From contig QULQ01000013.1 of NCBI GenBank assembly GCA_003490145.1, positions 25,243 through 89,242 on the forward strand: DNA of 64,000 bases, read 5' to 3'. Each line of letters starts with the position of its first letter. The stretch's first letter is position 1. The position numbers were made by a program, and so were the translations under genes. The stretch comes from Lachnospiraceae bacterium OM04-12BH. GTDB lineage: Bacteria; Bacillota; Clostridia; Lachnospirales; Lachnospiraceae. Below are positions 10,701 to 18,582 of the stretch, in pieces. Below the pieces are notes generated by a model. It ran no database searches. It saw nothing but the letters and a program-made list of their open reading frames with translations, and was not told the origin of the DNA.

Positions 10701-11141
10701 GGATATACCTTTAAGTATGAAAAAGATGGATATCATATTGATGGGCTGATGTATAAATATGAGGACAGTAAGGAAGAACCGACAACATCACCGAGTGAAG
10801 CTCCTTCAACAGCACCCAGTACAACACCGTCCACGGCTCCAACCGGTGGTGATGGTGGAACCACTGGAACCACCGTGACCATCGAGGATCAGTCAGTGCC
10901 GCTTGCAGCAGTTCCGGCGGATGCACCGGCAGTTCTCGGTGCAAGAAGAGCAGCACAGGATGAGGAACCGGCAGTTCTTGGCGTGAAGAGGGGGACAGAC
11001 CAGGCAGTACTTGGCAAGAGAAGAAGCCCGAAGACAGGGGACAGTACAGAAGTATTCGCATGGGCAGGAGCTATGACAATAGCAGGAGCGGCAGCAGTCG
11101 TATCCTGCACAAAGCTGGCAAGGAAAAAAGAAGAAGAGTAA
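7728..11141 (+). CDS. Large secreted, wall-anchored alanine-rich coiled-coil surface protein
   Basis: An 1137-residue surface protein. ATG at 7728 is used because AAGGAG precedes it and the signal peptide then starts normally: basic M-R-R-Q-N-M-G-N-K-V-V-K-R, a hydrophobic core, and likely cleavage after V-Y-A near residue 40. Residues of about 60-900 are dominated by A, E, K and Q with heptad-like spacing, implying long helical coiled coils. A non-helical stretch of roughly 130 residues follows, then a proline/threonine/serine linker. The C-terminus holds the sorting signal S-P-K-T-G at residues 1100-1104, a hydrophobic helix and K-K-E-E-E. Sortase-dependent anchoring is expected; an adhesin or surface-layer role is inferred. 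It is unrelated to its neighbours and ends at its own terminator. Confidence 0.85.
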   Translation: MRRQNMGNKVVKRAITWAMVLMLSFSAGMSSIGTMTVYAVDNRVDDCDLEKERVDSDAEQFNNKETSQDPAAEAVLSKAEEAKSAATEAEKTVEELQKTIDSLDVENKTQAAGKTATENEGATGAVKEAEAAASAATEAAAAAKATADQTETRKDEISQTAENYNSTFTENQQSADTVTAENLTSVKGENGEADTALSDYVKSQAEAAKQKKQEAEENLQEALKGASADDTVKTASGDEKTVKELVQEVDAAAAAAAKVADDAKAAVDQANQNVTAAKAQYNAYAMMYGLPLYGETEVTYTYDAEGYEKAGITDQALQAEIQKQVADRKAVEDGKQEIAAASIDALGTEIEKAQETAAAASDTAKAAVEAAEAAVKAADDARNLLTKAEGTGSVDRAKAAAEEAIDAEVKAAETEKTGAEKAVQEAADKKAEAEKKQEEVDAEQDAIIAASQKNKANYEASLKNVEIEIEKQETALNTAKDTIKSMEDESFFGLGISEIDHAKSIAKAKAGEWNWSLMRKLKQSDIDKANATIKKYNEAKKAREAAETELTARNAEKTELEKKISTAQSAINTANKTKQDAADATDAAQKSLDEAGKVLNEKDKAYQDQKAARDRRVDQANRAYEEMLQKGTSDIIDSVKKALSDGSDGINQVEYDKELNAWANTTFEKYDDVKLNWKIWETAAEIAKIYDDAKDTRKWMDDAYNATKIQEIFNYLGITQWAVSTAQREAAMDAIIKAYRENMAEYEKQLAAINAQDAKNSAEASAKAAEDIAKTAEASKNAAQAAENVISTAQKTITAAENTYNDAKAKLDAVKAAAKNVKTPTTLELQRLFEQIQKAEQKVKDTEESLKEAVAAKNAAENFKKWADSLITGQYTRAYAQAAADENGKKTPLTENLKNYDTSNDKVISRPTSDFVCVSKGTSSVKVPYTIYRDYVNLMYQEDYDSKPRGKGISTGSKMDVIYWEVGTDGKLSGNYFTSLDELTTGSTYFIGYTFKYEKDGYHIDGLMYKYEDSKEEPTTSPSEAPSTAPSTTPSTAPTGGDGGTTGTTVTIEDQSVPLAAVPADAPAVLGARRAAQDEEPAVLGVKRGTDQAVLGKRRSPKTGDSTEVFAWAGAMTIAGAAAVVSCTKLARKKEEE

Positions 11142-11187
11142 AATCCATTTTCTGACAGAATATTTGTCAGCATATGTTTATGACAGG

Positions 11188-11228
11188 AAAACTCCGTGTA
11201 TACTGATAATGGTATAGACGGAGTTTTT
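11188..11228 (+). terminator. Intrinsic terminator of the surface protein gene
   Basis: Arms AAAACTCCGT and ACGGAGTTTT enclose about 20 bases and run into a T-tract. It isolates the surface protein gene from the rpsL operon promoter 36 bases downstream. Confidence 0.85.
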
Positions 11229-11263
11229 GCCTTAATTTTAGCGATTTTTTACAGGGAAAGATA

Positions 11264-11292
11264 TTGACAAGGAAAAAGGAAGCAATTATACT
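11264..11292 (+). promoter_or_regulatory. Consensus sigma-A promoter of the rpsL-rpsG-fusA operon
   Basis: TTGACA and TATACT are separated by exactly 17 bases. Transcription would start near 11299, giving a leader of about 70 nt before rpsL. Confidence 0.85.
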
Positions 11293-11371
11293 AATCTAGT
11301 GTGCGGCAAAAGGCATATACTTTTTGTGTGCACAGAAACTTTTTGATCTTATATACAGGAGGTGAAACAGA

Positions 11372-11791
11372 ATGCCAACATTTAACCAGTTAGTCAGAAA
11401 AGGACGTCAGACATCAGTTAAGAAGTCAACGGCTCCTGCTTTACAGAAAGGATGGAACTCCCTTCATAAGAAAGCAACCGATACTTCTGCTCCTCAGAAG
11501 AGAGGTGTTTGTACTGCTGTTAAGACTGCAACCCCTAAGAAGCCTAACTCAGCTCTGAGAAAGATTGCCAGAGTCCGTCTTTCCAATGGAATCGAAGTAA
11601 CAAGCTACATTCCCGGTGAAGGACACAATCTGCAGGAACACAGCGTTGTTCTGATCAGAGGTGGTAGAGTAAAGGACTTACCCGGTACCAGATATCACGT
11701 AATCAGAGGTACACTGGATACTGCGGGAGTTGCAAACAGAAAGCAGGCCCGTTCCAAATATGGTGCCAAGAGACCTAAGGCAGCTAAATAA
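11372..11791 (+). CDS. rpsL: 30S ribosomal protein S12
   Basis: Ribosomal protein S12, 139 residues, part of the decoding centre of the 30S subunit. The N-terminus [12 protein letters not shown] and the conserved loops [11 protein letters not shown] and the R-V-K-D-L-P-G region, sites of streptomycin-resistance changes in other bacteria, read as wild type. A strong AGGAGGTG ribosome binding site precedes the ATG. It is the first gene of the str operon here; a 159-base spacer separates it from rpsG. Confidence 0.98.
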   Translation: MPTFNQLVRKGRQTSVKKSTAPALQKGWNSLHKKATDTSAPQKRGVCTAVKTATPKKPNSALRKIARVRLSNGIEVTSYIPGEGHNLQEHSVVLIRGGRVKDLPGTRYHVIRGTLDTAGVANRKQARSKYGAKRPKAAK

Positions 11792-11833
11792 GTTTTTGGA
11801 ACAGATTGGACCCACAAACAGAACTAATTATAG

Positions 11834-12421
<588 letters not shown>

Positions 12422-12462
12422 GCCTTGCCTTTTGCCCGGACTAATATAAGGAGGAAAAACCT

Positions 12463-14625
12463 TTGGCTGAAAGAGAATATCCATTAGAGCGAACCAGAAA
12501 CATTGGTATTATGGCTCACATCGATGCTGGTAAGACTACTCTGACAGAGCGTATTCTGTACTACACCGGTGTCAACTACAAGATTGGTGATACTCACGAA
12601 GGTACTGCTACCATGGACTGGATGGAACAGGAGCAGGAAAGAGGTATTACTATCACATCAGCCGCTACAACATGCCACTGGACTTTGGAAGAGAACTGCA
12701 AGCCTAAGCCGGGTGCACTGGAGCATCGTATCAATATCATTGATACCCCTGGACACGTAGACTTTACTGTAGAAGTAGAGCGTTCACTTCGTGTACTGGA
12801 TGGTGCTGTTGGTGTCTTCTGTGCAAAGGGTGGTGTAGAGCCTCAGTCAGAAAACGTATGGCGTCAGGCTGATACCTATAATGTTCCGAGAATGGCTTTC
12901 ATCAACAAGATGGACATTTTAGGTGCCAACTTCTACGGAGCCGTAGAACAGATCAAGACAAGACTTGGCAAGAATGCAATCGTTCTTCAGTTACCCATTG
13001 GTAAGGAAGATGAATTCAAGGGAATCATTGATCTTTTTGAAATGAAGGCATATATCTACAATGACGATAAGGGTGAAGATATTACCATTACTGATATCCC
13101 GGACGACATGAAGGATGATGCTGAATTATATCGTTCCGAACTCATCGAGAAGATCTGCGAATTAGATGACGATCTGATGATGATGTATCTGGAAGGTGAA
13201 GAACCTTCTGTAGAGGAAATGAAGAAAGTATTAAGAAAAGCAACCTGTGAGTGTACAGCTGTTCCCGTCTGCTGCGGTTCTGCATACAGAAACAAGGGTG
13301 TACAGAAGCTCCTTGATGCGATTCTTGAGTACATGCCTGCTCCTACAGATATCCCTCCTATTAAGGGAACTGACCTGGACGGCAACGAAGTTGTAAGACA
13401 TTCTTCTGACGAGGAGCCATTCTCAGCGCTTGCGTTCAAGATCATGGCCGATCCTTTTGTTGGAAAGCTTGCATTCTTCAGAGTTTATTCCGGTACAATG
13501 AACTCCGGTTCTTATGTACTGAATGCTACAAAAGATAAGAAAGAGCGTGTAGGACGTATCCTTCAGATGCACGCAAACAAGAGAGCAGAGCTGGATAAGG
13601 TTTACTCCGGTGATATCGCTGCTGCAGTAGGCTTCAAGTTTACTACAACAGGTGATACAATCTGTGATGAACAGCATCCTGTTATTCTGGAATCCATGGA
13701 ATTCCCTGAACCCGTTATTGAGCTTGCTATCGAGCCCAAGACAAAGGCAGGACAGGGCAAGATGGGTGAAGCTCTTGCAAAGCTTGCTGAAGAAGATCCT
13801 ACTTTCAGAGCTCATACTGATCAGGAAACCGGTCAGACCATTATCGCTGGTATGGGCGAGCTGCATCTGGAGATCATCGTAGACAGACTCCTTCGTGAGT
13901 TCAAGGTAGAAGCTAACGTTGGTGCACCTCAGGTTGCATACAAGGAAACCTTTACCAAGGCTGTTGATGTTGATTCCAAGTACGCTAAGCAGTCCGGTGG
14001 TCGTGGACAGTACGGTCACTGTAAAGTTAAGTTCGAGCCCCTGGAAGCAAACTGCGAGAAGTTCGAGTTTGATCCTAAGGCAAACATCTTGATCAACGAT
14101 CCGCCTACCCTGTTATTCGAATCCACTGTAGTCGGTGGTGCTATTCCGAAGGAATACATCCCTGCAGTTGGTGAAGGTATCCAGGAAGCAGCTCAGGCTG
14201 GTATTCTTGGAGGATTCCCTGTACTTGGCGTTCACGCTACTGTATATGACGGATCCTACCATGAAGTCGACTCTTCAGAAATGGCATTCCACATTGCCGG
14301 ATCCATGGCATTCAAGGACGCTATGGCAAAGGCATCACCTGTACTTCTTGAGCCTATCATGAAGGTAGAGGTTACAATGCCTGAAGAATATATGGGAGAT
14401 GTAATCGGTGACCTGAACTCACGTCGTGGACGTGTAGAAGGTATGGACGATATCGGAGGAGGCAAGATGGTTCGTGCATTCGTTCCGCTTTCCGAAATGT
14501 TCGGTTATTCCACAGACCTTCGTTCCAAGACACAGGGCCGTGGTAACTACTCCATGTTCTTCGAAAAGTACGAGCCCGTTCCGAAGAACGTTCAGGAAAA
14601 GGTACTGGCAGCAAAAACAAAGTAA
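12463..14625 (+). CDS. fusA: Elongation factor G
   Basis: Translocation GTPase EF-G, 720 residues, slightly longer than the usual 690-700. The GTP-binding motifs are visible: A-H-I-D-A-G-K-T-T (G1), D-T-P-G-H (G3) and N-K-M-D (G4). The C-terminal domains contain the [10 protein letters not shown] block of domain IV. The best start is a TTG at 12463, directly after AAGGAGG, giving (M)[14 protein letters not shown]; no ATG or GTG fits as well. It follows rpsG in the str operon, while tuf has its own promoter. Confidence 0.97.
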   Translation: MAEREYPLERTRNIGIMAHIDAGKTTLTERILYYTGVNYKIGDTHEGTATMDWMEQEQERGITITSAATTCHWTLEENCKPKPGALEHRINIIDTPGHVDFTVEVERSLRVLDGAVGVFCAKGGVEPQSENVWRQADTYNVPRMAFINKMDILGANFYGAVEQIKTRLGKNAIVLQLPIGKEDEFKGIIDLFEMKAYIYNDDKGEDITITDIPDDMKDDAELYRSELIEKICELDDDLMMMYLEGEEPSVEEMKKVLRKATCECTAVPVCCGSAYRNKGVQKLLDAILEYMPAPTDIPPIKGTDLDGNEVVRHSSDEEPFSALAFKIMADPFVGKLAFFRVYSGTMNSGSYVLNATKDKKERVGRILQMHANKRAELDKVYSGDIAAAVGFKFTTTGDTICDEQHPVILESMEFPEPVIELAIEPKTKAGQGKMGEALAKLAEEDPTFRAHTDQETGQTIIAGMGELHLEIIVDRLLREFKVEANVGAPQVAYKETFTKAVDVDSKYAKQSGGRGQYGHCKVKFEPLEANCEKFEFDPKANILINDPPTLLFESTVVGGAIPKEYIPAVGEGIQEAAQAGILGGFPVLGVHATVYDGSYHEVDSSEMAFHIAGSMAFKDAMAKASPVLLEPIMKVEVTMPEEYMGDVIGDLNSRRGRVEGMDDIGGGKMVRAFVPLSEMFGYSTDLRSKTQGRGNYSMFFEKYEPVPKNVQEKVLAAKTK

Positions 14626-14641
14626 TTAAATAAAGAAAAAC

Positions 14642-14670
14642 TTGAAAATATCGGACATCTTTAATATAAT
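14642..14670 (+). promoter_or_regulatory. tuf promoter
   Basis: TTGAAA and TATAAT are separated by 17 bases, in the gap between fusA and tuf. This gives tuf independent expression, with a leader of about 60 nt. Confidence 0.8.
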
Positions 14671-14735
14671 CAAAGATAGCTGATTTATAGTAAAACGAGT
14701 GAACAATTTAATTTTATTAAGGAGGATTTTTAGAA

Positions 14736-15923
14736 ATGGCTAAAGCGCATTTTGACAGAACCAAAACCCATTGTAATATTGGTACCATCGGTCACGTAGA
14801 CCATGGTAAAACAACTCTGACAGCAGCAATCACAAAGGTTCTTGCTGCAAGAGTTCCTGGTAACGAAGCTACAGATTTCGAGAACATCGATAAGGCTCCC
14901 GAAGAGAGAGAAAGAGGTATTACCATTTCTACTGCTCACGTTGAGTATTCTACAGCTAAGAGACACTATGCACACGTTGACTGCCCTGGCCATGCTGACT
15001 ACGTTAAGAACATGATCACAGGTGCTGCTCAGATGGATGGTGCTATCCTTGTTGTAGCTGCTACTGATGGTGTTATGGCTCAGACAAAGGAGCACATCCT
15101 TCTGTCCCGTCAGGTAGGTGTACCTTACATCATCGTATTCCTTAACAAGTGTGATATGGTTGATGATCCTGAGCTGATCGAGCTGGTTGAGATGGAAGTT
15201 ACAGAGCAGCTTGAAGAGTACGGATTCGAAGGATGCCCTATCATTAAGGGTTCCGCTCTTAAGGCTCTTGAAGATCCCAACGGCGAGTGGGGCGACAAGA
15301 TCATGGAACTTATGGATACAGTTGATTCTTATATTCCTGATCCTGAAAGAGCAACAGACAAGCCTTTCCTTATGCCTGTTGAGGACGTATTCACAATCAC
15401 AGGTCGTGGTACCGTTGCTACTGGTAGAGTAGAGCGTGGTACTCTTCACCTTAACGAGGAAGTTGAAATCGTTGGTATTAAGGAAGAGACACGTAAGACT
15501 GTTGTAACCGGTATCGAAATGTTCCGTAAGCTCCTTGATGAGGCTCAGGCTGGTGATAACATCGGTGCTCTGCTTCGTGGTGTTCAGAGAACAGATATCG
15601 AAAGAGGACAGGTTCTTGCAAAGCCCGGCACAGTAACATGCCACAAGAAATTTACCGCTCAGGTTTACGTTCTTACCAAGGATGAAGGTGGACGTCATAC
15701 ACCTTTCTTCAACAACTACAGACCTCAGTTCTACTTCAGAACAACTGACGTAACAGGTGTCTGCAACCTTCCTGCTGGTACAGAAATGTGCATGCCTGGT
15801 GATAACGTAGAAATGACTATCGAACTGATCCATCCTATCGCTATGGAGCAGGGTCTTACATTCGCTATCCGTGAAGGTGGTAGAACTGTAGGTTCAGGCC
15901 GTGTTGCTACAATCATCGAGTAA
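14736..15923 (+). CDS. tuf: Elongation factor Tu
   Basis: EF-Tu, 395 residues, which delivers aminoacyl-tRNA to the ribosome. GTPase motifs [14 protein letters not shown] and N-K-C-D are intact, and the C-terminal domains are complete. AAGGAGG precedes the ATG. Strong codon bias leaves a long open frame on the opposite strand (14730-15833), which is an artefact. A good terminator follows. Confidence 0.99.
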   Translation: MAKAHFDRTKTHCNIGTIGHVDHGKTTLTAAITKVLAARVPGNEATDFENIDKAPEERERGITISTAHVEYSTAKRHYAHVDCPGHADYVKNMITGAAQMDGAILVVAATDGVMAQTKEHILLSRQVGVPYIIVFLNKCDMVDDPELIELVEMEVTEQLEEYGFEGCPIIKGSALKALEDPNGEWGDKIMELMDTVDSYIPDPERATDKPFLMPVEDVFTITGRGTVATGRVERGTLHLNEEVEIVGIKEETRKTVVTGIEMFRKLLDEAQAGDNIGALLRGVQRTDIERGQVLAKPGTVTCHKKFTAQVYVLTKDEGGRHTPFFNNYRPQFYFRTTDVTGVCNLPAGTEMCMPGDNVEMTIELIHPIAMEQGLTFAIREGGRTVGSGRVATIIE

Positions 15924-15957
15924 TCTTTGATAGTGTCTACAAAAAGCTAGAGTTTAT

Positions 15958-15989
15958 GGGGCTTTCCGAGAAATCGGGAAGCCCTTTTT
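15958..15989 (+). terminator. Intrinsic terminator after tuf
   Basis: Arms GGGCTTTCCG and CGGGAAGCCC (one G-U pair) are followed by TTTTT. It marks the end of the core block; accessory DNA starts beyond it. Confidence 0.9.
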
Positions 15990-16033
15990 GCATCTCTTAA
16001 TAGGTGGATAGAATAGAGAAAAATAGAGTCGGT

Positions 16034-16056
16034 GGTGCCAAAACGGTGCCAAAAAC
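16034..16056. repeat. 11-base tandem direct repeat at the left edge of the accessory patch
   Basis: GGTGCCAAAAC occurs twice in direct succession (16034-16044 and 16045-16055, then one extra A-rich base). Repeats of this kind often lie at recombinase recognition ends of integrated elements. No integrase gene or matching second copy is visible, so this is only a candidate remnant of an attachment region. Confidence 0.35.
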
Positions 16057-16094
16057 AAAACTCCAGCGAGTTTGGCTATTCACTAGAGTGAGTT

Positions 16095-16775
16095 TTACAG
16101 TAATTTTTTCTTTATATGTTTCAAATAATTCTTTTTGAAGTCTCTGATATTATCAAAGAATTCCATCTCAGAACGGGTAAATGAATTAGTCTCAGCCTTC
16201 TCGGAAAGGAGCTCCATTGTACAAATAAGGTCAGCAATTTGGAACAACTTATAATCCACAGGTTTCACTTTCCGGAATTCAACATGAGTATATAATGTAC
16301 TGAATACCGATGTGAGAATTTTAGTGAGTTCAATTTGTCCGTTATCATAGTAGATAATGACTTTATCAAAGCTATTCCAAAAGCCTTCATTGCTGCGGAA
16401 AACATCAGCCAGAGCTTTTGATACCTTTGACGTCATTGTTATCACATCAGGACATTCACTTTTCTTTACTTTTATACAAGAAAATTGAAAGTCAAGTTTT
16501 CTTGCAAAGTTGAATAAGGCATTAAATAAACGTTTTCTATCTTCAACTAAATCATTAGAGTACACAGATTCTCGTCGAATTAGTGGACCAGTATGGATAG
16601 CATGATTTTGATATCCCAAGTTCAATAAGTGAGAATCGAAAAGTTTAATATTTTCGGAAATATCAGTGCTTTGATTATGTAATATCATAGAAACTAAGTA
16701 GTAGGGAGCATGTGCTTCATAAGGACCAAAGTCCCCGGACTCGTCTATGAATACGCTAAGTATCTTTTCTGACAT
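16095..16775 (-). CDS. DUF3800 domain protein
   Basis: A 226-residue protein of the DUF3800 family, recognised by the N-terminal F-I-D-E-S-G-D-F-G motif (D11, E12, D15), the Y-Y-D-N-G motif (D144) and the late Q-I-A-D-L-I-C motif (D182). The family is thought to have an RNase H-like fold, with these acidic residues as the likely metal site; function is not established. The start at 16775 has AAGGATG upstream; an upstream in-frame start would run through the structured RNA. The gene is preceded by its own consensus promoter and a compact RNA with a predicted pseudoknot and terminator, an arrangement known for DUF3800 genes. A phage-defence or RNA-protein toxin-antitoxin role is inference. Confidence 0.85.
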   Translation of the reverse strand: MSEKILSVFIDESGDFGPYEAHAPYYLVSMILHNQSTDISENIKLFDSHLLNLGYQNHAIHTGPLIRRESVYSNDLVEDRKRLFNALFNFARKLDFQFSCIKVKKSECPDVITMTSKVSKALADVFRSNEGFWNSFDKVIIYYDNGQIELTKILTSVFSTLYTHVEFRKVKPVDYKLFQIADLICTMELLSEKAETNSFTRSEMEFFDNIRDFKKNYLKHIKKKLL

Positions 16776-16805
16776 ACAATCATCCTTTTGTAACAATTTT
16801 GAGTA

Positions 16806-16890
16806 TGAAAATGGCGGGGAAATTCCCCGCCGCTCGGTGGACCAGGGTCTTTCGACCAGCCCAAAATCAATCACCGTTGATTTATATTCT
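16806..16890 (-). ncRNA. Candidate DUF3800-associated structured RNA with pseudoknot and terminator
   Basis: Read on the minus strand from the predicted start near 16890. Hairpin 1 is AAATCAA / TTGATTT (16883-16877 and 16870-16864) with loop CGGTGA. Hairpin 2 is GGTC-GAAA-GACC (16857-16846), extendable by GGGCT / GGTCC. CACCG at 16839-16835 is exactly complementary to CGGTG in loop 1, predicting a pseudoknot. Hairpin 3 is GGCGGGG / CCCCGCC (16831-16813), followed by ATTTT like an intrinsic terminator. About 30 bases later comes the DUF3800 start codon. Conserved RNA motifs upstream of DUF3800 genes are known from comparative genomics; whether this is one of them, and which class, I cannot test. 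Confidence 0.65.
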
Positions 16891-16896
16891 ATGCTC

Positions 16897-16925
16897 ATTA
16901 TAAGGGAAATATGCAGAAATGTCAA
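16897..16925 (-). promoter_or_regulatory. Perfect consensus promoter for the RNA-DUF3800 unit
   Basis: On the minus strand TTGACA (16925-16920) and TATAAT (16902-16897) are separated by exactly 17 bases, so both hexamers are full consensus. The -35 box abuts the stop codon of the truncated regulator upstream. Such a strong promoter suggests abundant RNA with limited read-through into DUF3800. Confidence 0.85.
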
Positions 16926-17318
16926 TTACCACCCTTTAATCTGTTTTATCTGTTCTGCCCGTTCGGGATCTCTGTGATACTGTAGCTTGAATTGTATCGT
17001 CTCTACTACTTCTTTCCGTGCTTCATCATCTAACTGATAAAAGGAAGTCAGTAAATTATCCACATCCGGCATACTGTTTTTCCCGAAGAGATACATAAGC
17101 GGGTACATGGAATTTTTTAAATACGTTTTTACACGATTTTCGTCAAGAGCACCATTCAATCCGCTTGGTAATGTAGGATATATTTCTTCTTCTGTGATTG
17201 CACCGGAAAAGGGACTGGCAGAGCATATCTCATTTACGTCAATTTCTAATTCATTTGCCAGTCTAAGTACAAAGTCAAATCGGATATTAGAATCCTTTTG
17301 AATAATAGAATAAAAGCT
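16926..17318 (-). pseudogene. Truncated XRE-like regulator (C-terminal part)
   Basis: The minus-strand frame is open from about 17400 to the stop at 16926, with no plausible ATG at its head. The only nearby start is a TTG at 17159 that would drop most conserved residues. The translation from about 17318 includes R-F-D-F-V-L-R-L-A-N-E-L-E-I-D-V-N-E-I, which looks like the last helices of an XRE helix-turn-helix domain. It continues with Y-P-L-M-Y-L-F-G and a C-terminal helix (D-D-E-A-R-K-E-V-V-E). The first half of the DNA-binding domain is missing and that DNA reads better as a plus-strand relaxase-like fragment, so the gene appears cut at a junction near 17300-17320. Confidence 0.5.
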
Positions 17319-18127
17319 GAGCAGATACGCACAGATAATCGGTACCGTATCATGTGGAATCAGACGGTGGACAGGGCACTCGTCAGCGGTGTGCCGGAGA
17401 AACAGATTTTAGAAGTAAAACAGAATGAAATCGGACAGAAAGCAAAGGCTTCCATTCAGAAGTCGGGGAGAAATCCGGCACTGTTCAAAAGCCTGATTAT
17501 GACGGCGATATATGCTTTGGAGCTACTATTAGTAAGGTATTTAGAATGGCTTTGGAAAAGGCTGATAATGTGACGGAAGCGTTTGTAAAGTCAGAGCCGG
17601 AGCAGACGAAAGTTCGGGTAGTTAATGAGCCTGTGATGGCGAAAACGGAACTGATTCCGGAAATGCCAAAGAAGACCGAGCTTGTTTCCAAGTATCCAAG
17701 GCTTGCGGATATTTATAATAAGATGGAAAAGCAGAACAAAGTCATTTGTCAAAGGGATCAACAGCTTGCAAGTGTTGAGAAGGAGATTGCCGTAACAAAA
17801 GGGATTTTCAAGGGAAAACAGCGTAAGGAGTTGCAGGAGCAGGCAGAACAGTTAATGATACAGATAGCCAATATGAAACAGTATTTGTCAAGTATCGTGC
17901 AGAGTTATGGATATAAGAATGTGAAGGAGTTCTTGGTTGAATTTAAGGCTTCTAAAGCAGAATATACCTATTATCAGTCGGCGATTGCAAAGTGGGAACA
18001 GCAGACCGGAAATAAGGCAGAACCGGACAACTTAAAGGCAAAGTTGCAAAGAAAGACGCAAGAAGTAAAGGAACGAGAAAACAACAGACAGAGCCATCAT
18101 TACAGGAGCGATAGAGGCGGCAGATAG
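17298..18127 (+). pseudogene. Mobilisation relaxase C-terminal fragment (MobA/MobL-like), frameshifted
   Basis: Two overlapping plus-strand frames (17298-17573 and 17546-18127) appear to be parts of one decayed gene. The second frame can be read back to about 17442 before a stop. It encodes a K/E/Q-rich helical region, then S-Y-G-Y-K-N-V-K-E-F and W-E-Q-Q-T-G-N-K, and a basic tail ending H-H-Y-R-S-D-R-G-G-R. This layout resembles the C-terminal ends of MobA/MobL-type relaxases of integrative elements in gut Firmicutes. The catalytic nickase domain is absent. It indicates a former mobilisable element; no transfer function is expected. Confidence 0.45.
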
Positions 18128-18144
18128 GAAATTATATAATCATA

Positions 18145-18198
18145 TTGACAGGAAAGACCACGAGCTGTAGTCTATAAACGAGACTACTGCTTGTGGTC
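18145..18198 (+). promoter_or_regulatory. Promoter/operator palindrome ahead of the BlaI-type regulator
   Basis: TTGACA at 18145-18150 is followed by a large imperfect inverted repeat: left arm 18156-18173, 7-base loop, right arm 18181-18198, with 16 of 18 positions able to pair. The half-site TGTAGTCT resembles BlaI/MecI-class operators (ACTACA/TGTAGT type). A poor -10 (TAGTCT, 17-bp spacing) lies inside the left arm, so a repressor bound here would block transcription. Autoregulation by the BlaI protein is the simplest reading. Confidence 0.5.
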
Positions 18199-18222
18199 TG
18201 TTGCATTAGAGGAGGATACTTT

Positions 18223-18582
18223 ATGGAAATTCAATTAGGTGTGATTGAGGCAAGATATGCAGATATGATTTGGGAGCATGAACCGGTTACTTCATCGGAA
18301 CTGGTAAAGATGACGGCAGTGGAGTTTAACTGGAAGCGCACAACTGCACACAATGTTTTGAGAAGATTGATTGATAAGGGATTGTTTCAGAATGAAAACG
18401 GACTGGTAACAGCCGTAATATCTAGAGAGGAATTTTATGCCAGACAGAGCAGACAGTATGTTGAAGACACCTTTGCGGGTTCTCTTCCGGCATTTATTGC
18501 AGCATTTACGCAGGATGCAAAACTGACACCGGAAGAAACTGAGGCAATTCGTAAGATGATTAATCAGGCGGAGGAAAAGTGA
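18223..18582 (+). CDS. BlaI/MecI/CopY-family transcriptional repressor
   Basis: A 119-residue winged-helix regulator. The N-terminal two-thirds carry the penicillinase-repressor domain: V-I-E-A-R-Y-A-D-M-I-W, then V-T-S-S-E-L-V, W-K-R-T-T-A-H-N-V-L-R-R-L-I-D-K-G and the wing G-L-V-T-A-V-I-S. The C-terminal part is the dimerisation and cleavage region. The ATG at 18223 has GGAGGATAC upstream. It overlaps the next gene in a GTGA junction, so the repressor and the membrane metalloprotease sensor are translationally coupled as in blaI-blaR1 and mecI-mecR1 pairs. The controlled target is unknown, since no beta-lactamase gene is nearby. Confidence 0.88.
   Translation: MEIQLGVIEARYADMIWEHEPVTSSELVKMTAVEFNWKRTTAHNVLRRLIDKGLFQNENGLVTAVISREEFYARQSRQYVEDTFAGSLPAFIAAFTQDAKLTPEETEAIRKMINQAEEK

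Noticed and set aside
14730..15833. A 367-codon open frame antisense to tuf
   Set aside because: It is an artefact of the strong codon bias of tuf; the product has no recognisable domain and no proper ribosome binding site.
16813..16831. The GGCGGGG palindrome as a plain terminator of the truncated regulator gene
   Set aside because: The strong promoter lies between that gene and the hairpin, so the hairpin belongs to the downstream RNA unit.
16747..16977. A 76-codon plus-strand frame over the DUF3800 upstream region
   Set aside because: It runs across the structured RNA on the other strand and has no ribosome binding site.
18156..18198. The large inverted repeat as a terminator of the relaxase fragment
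   Set aside because: No T-run follows on the plus strand, and its position and half-sites fit an operator better.
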